This document shows positions 62,317-64,000 of a stretch of 64,000 bases of DNA, piece by piece; positions within the stretch are counted from its first letter, which is position 1; every line of letters starts with the position of its first letter. This DNA comes from Sessilibacter corallicola (GTDB lineage: Bacteria > Pseudomonadota > Gammaproteobacteria > Pseudomonadales > Cellvibrionaceae). Location of the stretch: assembly GCF_021290925.1 (NCBI RefSeq), contig NZ_JAJSLX010000002.1, positions 1,541,749-1,605,748 of the forward strand, in the 5' to 3' direction. Position numbers and translations under genes: made by a program. The notes beneath the pieces were generated by a model. That model searched no databases and had not been told where the DNA came from. It saw only the letters and a program-made list of their open reading frames with translations.

Positions 62317-62720
62317 TGAGAGCCATATCTGCAATTGGATTGATGTTTTGGTCTTTATACACAGTCGCGGAAATCCCAGAATGGTAAAAGCGAGATATAG
62401 CTAACATTACTAATGGGGCTGAAGCTGTCATCATTTACAAAGTCAAATCAATAAATCTAGAGTCACAAAATGGCGCATATTTTTCCTATAAAATTTACAC
62501 AGAAACAATCGAAGAGCTAAAAGCTAAAAGCTAAAAGGTCAGTGCTATTTTCTAAACTCGTAAGGTGAGTGGAAATCACCGGCTAATATAGGTGAAATTA
62601 GAGTAGTAATATTAAGCATTAAATATACGGGAGAGTGTGGTGCTATTGAACTAGGTTATGGTGCGCCAGCAACTGAAGATTATGTGTCATTATTTAAGTC
62701 CATTATTAAACCCAGCGCCT
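62317..62720 (+). pseudogene. Cassette 20: decayed gene
   Basis: ATG 62317 opens MRAISAIGLMFWSLYTVAEIPEW then hits TAA. The same frame continues KRDIANITNGAEAVIIYKVKSINLESQNGAYFSYKIYTETIEEL to another stop. A different frame ends TGECGAIELGYGAPATEDYVSLFKSIIKPSA just before the attC. Together these look like one exported protein of about 130 residues with at least one nonsense and one frameshift change. There is also an AAAGCTAAAAGCTAAAA slippage tract near 62520. Confidence 0.6.
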
Positions 62721-62806
62721 AACAAGTTGCTGTTATTTGTTCTGGCCACAAAAAGTATGGCCTCCACCGGGTGCGCCAGCGCGCTCTGCAAAGCAAAGCG
62801 TTATAA
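62717..62806 (+). other. attC site of cassette 20
   Basis: Inner box GCCTAAC at 62717 (own start ATTAGGT, originally GTTAGGC-like), GGCCAC...GTATGGCC stem, outer junction GTTATAA at 62800. Confidence 0.75.
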
Positions 62807-62811
62807 GTCAT

Positions 62812-63462
62812 ATGAATAAGTCTGAAATTCTCCCTGAAATCCACAAAATCCTTGATCCATTACTGTTTGAGGAAGGGTATCGATATCTTAAAAGTCAAGA
62901 GAAATATCAGAAGAAGGAACAAGGAGTGAGGCTATGTCTAGATCCAAACATAACGTATTGGCCTAATTCCAATTATTGCATGGTTTCACCACGTATATCG
63001 GTTCACGTTGATGCGATTGAAGACTACTATGCGCTTCATTCGGGTCAGAACGTTGATCGACATTCACCAACATTAACATTGCTATGTGACAACATAGAAG
63101 GTGCACAATATTGGTCTATTTCGAGCCGGCACGAACTTCATGAAGTCACTGATGAGATAGTAATAACTATTAAAACAGTGTTGTTACCACTCCTAGAGTC
63201 TTGGTCCAACCCTAAAAAGGTCGCAATTGAAGGACTTAATAATCGAAAAAGTCTCTTTTTTTCAGAGCTTCATAGATTAACAACGCTATTTGCGTATTGC
63301 GGGGTATACAATGACATCGAAATGTTAAAGAGTACTATCGAGTCTGTAAATCTAGAAAGAGTTTCGTGTTCAAGAATGCAACTTGACCCACACTACTTAG
63401 AAATTTTGCGGAGCATGAAGTCTGACATACCGTTAATTGGAGATATTGGAATTGACTTATAA
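62812..63462 (+). CDS. Cassette 21: hypothetical protein
   Basis: A 216-residue soluble protein, MNKSEILPEIHKILDPLLFEEGYRYLKSQEKYQKKEQGVRLCLDP..., with a mixed alpha/beta N-terminal half (RISVHVDAIEDYYAL) and helical C-terminal half. The pattern resembles DUF4304-like proteins only in layout, so I give no family. ATG 62812 lies 6 bases after the junction core. It looks intact. Confidence 0.65.
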   Translation: MNKSEILPEIHKILDPLLFEEGYRYLKSQEKYQKKEQGVRLCLDPNITYWPNSNYCMVSPRISVHVDAIEDYYALHSGQNVDRHSPTLTLLCDNIEGAQYWSISSRHELHEVTDEIVITIKTVLLPLLESWSNPKKVAIEGLNNRKSLFFSELHRLTTLFAYCGVYNDIEMLKSTIESVNLERVSCSRMQLDPHYLEILRSMKSDIPLIGDIGIDL

Positions 63463-63543
63463 CAACGCATTCAAAATTCGTTAGCAAGCTAGCTTTACTT
63501 CCGCAAACTACGCTTGTTCCGACCTTATAACGCGGCGTTAGGT
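63457..63543 (+). other. attC site of cassette 21
   Basis: Inner box TTATAAC exactly complements own start GTTATAA; outer core GTTAGGT at 63537. This is the last attC before the next IS. Confidence 0.88.
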
Positions 63544-63575
63544 GATGGTGTGCCCCACAAAAAGTAGACAGTTAT

Positions 63576-64000
63576 CTAAGCAGCTAATACCGTTTTGTCC
63601 TCGAATGCTACTGGACTTAGGTAACCATTCGCTGAGTGTCTTCTTTTTCGGTTATAAAATATTTCGATGTATTCAAAAATATCAGCCTTCGCCTCTTGAA
63701 CACAACGATAATCTTTCGCGTAGATCAACTCGACTTTTAACCGACTAAAGAATGACTCCATCGGCGCATTATCCCAACAGTTTCCCTTGCGACTCATACT
63801 CAACTTTAACCCGTTTTTTTTGGCGAAGTCGATATATTTCTGAGCGCGATATTGAGTGCCTCTATCCGAGTGGACGATTAAACCTGGCTCGCACTTACGC
63901 CGCTTCAAAGCATCCTCTAACGCCCTTTTCGTCAGTGCCTCTGTCATAGTATTATCCAACGCCCAACCCACAATTCGACGACTATAAAGATCCATCACCG
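63576..64000 (-). CDS. IS3-family transposase OrfB, cut by the window edge
   Basis: About 140 residues of the C-terminal DDE core. The frame is open to the right edge, so the N-terminus (and first catalytic Asp) lies outside the window. SDRGTQYRAQKYIDFAKKNGLKLSMSRKGNCWDNAPMESFFSRLKVELIY holds the second Asp and the Glu, followed by NRKRRHSANGYLSPVAFE. It is a different element from the one at 51004. The nearby end is probably TGTGCCCCACAAAAAGTAGA starting at about 63549, directly after the last attC core. Confidence 0.9.
   Translation of the reverse strand, partial: VMDLYSRRIVGWALDNTMTEALTKRALEDALKRRKCEPGLIVHSDRGTQYRAQKYIDFAKKNGLKLSMSRKGNCWDNAPMESFFSRLKVELIYAKDYRCVQEAKADIFEYIEIFYNRKRRHSANGYLSPVAFEDKTVLAA

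Noticed and set aside
1..64000. tRNA, rRNA or CRISPR loci
   Set aside because: No cloverleaf, ribosomal RNA or regularly spaced short repeats were found on reading either strand.

Overview
The window looks like the chromosome of a marine gammaproteobacterium, moderately AT-rich. Family-level hints (a Caulobacter-type TonB receptor in a LacI-controlled sugar locus, a sodium:solute symporter, a cassette integron) fit Cellvibrionales/Alteromonadales-like bacteria, but I cannot name the genus.

Positions 1-13,000 hold a carbohydrate locus: the end of a zinc alcohol dehydrogenase, a Gfo/Idh/MocA oxidoreductase, a GH13 alpha-glucosidase, a LacI regulator, a TonB-dependent receptor, a sodium:sugar symporter, glycerol kinase and FAD-dependent glycerol-3-phosphate dehydrogenase. 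Three near-identical palindromes (CTTAAT-NN-ATTAAG), each preceded by a tandem pair of half-sites, mark the hydrolase and receptor promoters. An alpha-glucosidase beside the glycerol-entry enzymes suggests that the substrate releases both glucose and glycerol, such as glucosylglycerol.

Positions 13,000-46,750 are ordinary chromosome. They include exported purine nucleoside enzymes; Fur-box-associated zinc-free ribosomal proteins L31/L36; a DNA-repair and light-damage block (LexA-boxed radical SAM pair, DASH cryptochrome, photolyase-related protein, renalase-like oxidoreductase); a quorum-quenching-like metallo-beta-lactamase; an operon of ferritin-like protein, cytochrome c and sigma factor; RNase Z; pstSCAB; and glutathione genes (gshA, a GST, gor). 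They end with a putative Tus-like replication-terminus protein and a large phytase-esterase-like lipoprotein.

Positions 46,800-63,540 are a chromosomal integron. The integrase gene (minus strand) is broken by a 302-bp element with terminal inverted repeats and a TATA target duplication. To its right lie about 20 gene cassettes, all reading away from the integrase and separated by attC sites of varied sequence. Several cassette starts (GTTNNNN) pair exactly with the inner box of their own attC, which fixes the boundaries. Most cassette genes encode small membrane proteins or proteins I do not recognise. One is HEPN/AbiU2-like. Three cassettes are divergent copies of one ORF-less sequence of about 369 bp. 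Several cassettes carry frameshifts or stop codons, as expected for an array whose integrase is dead. An IS3-family element and an IS110-family element interrupt the array, and another IS3-family element runs off the right edge.
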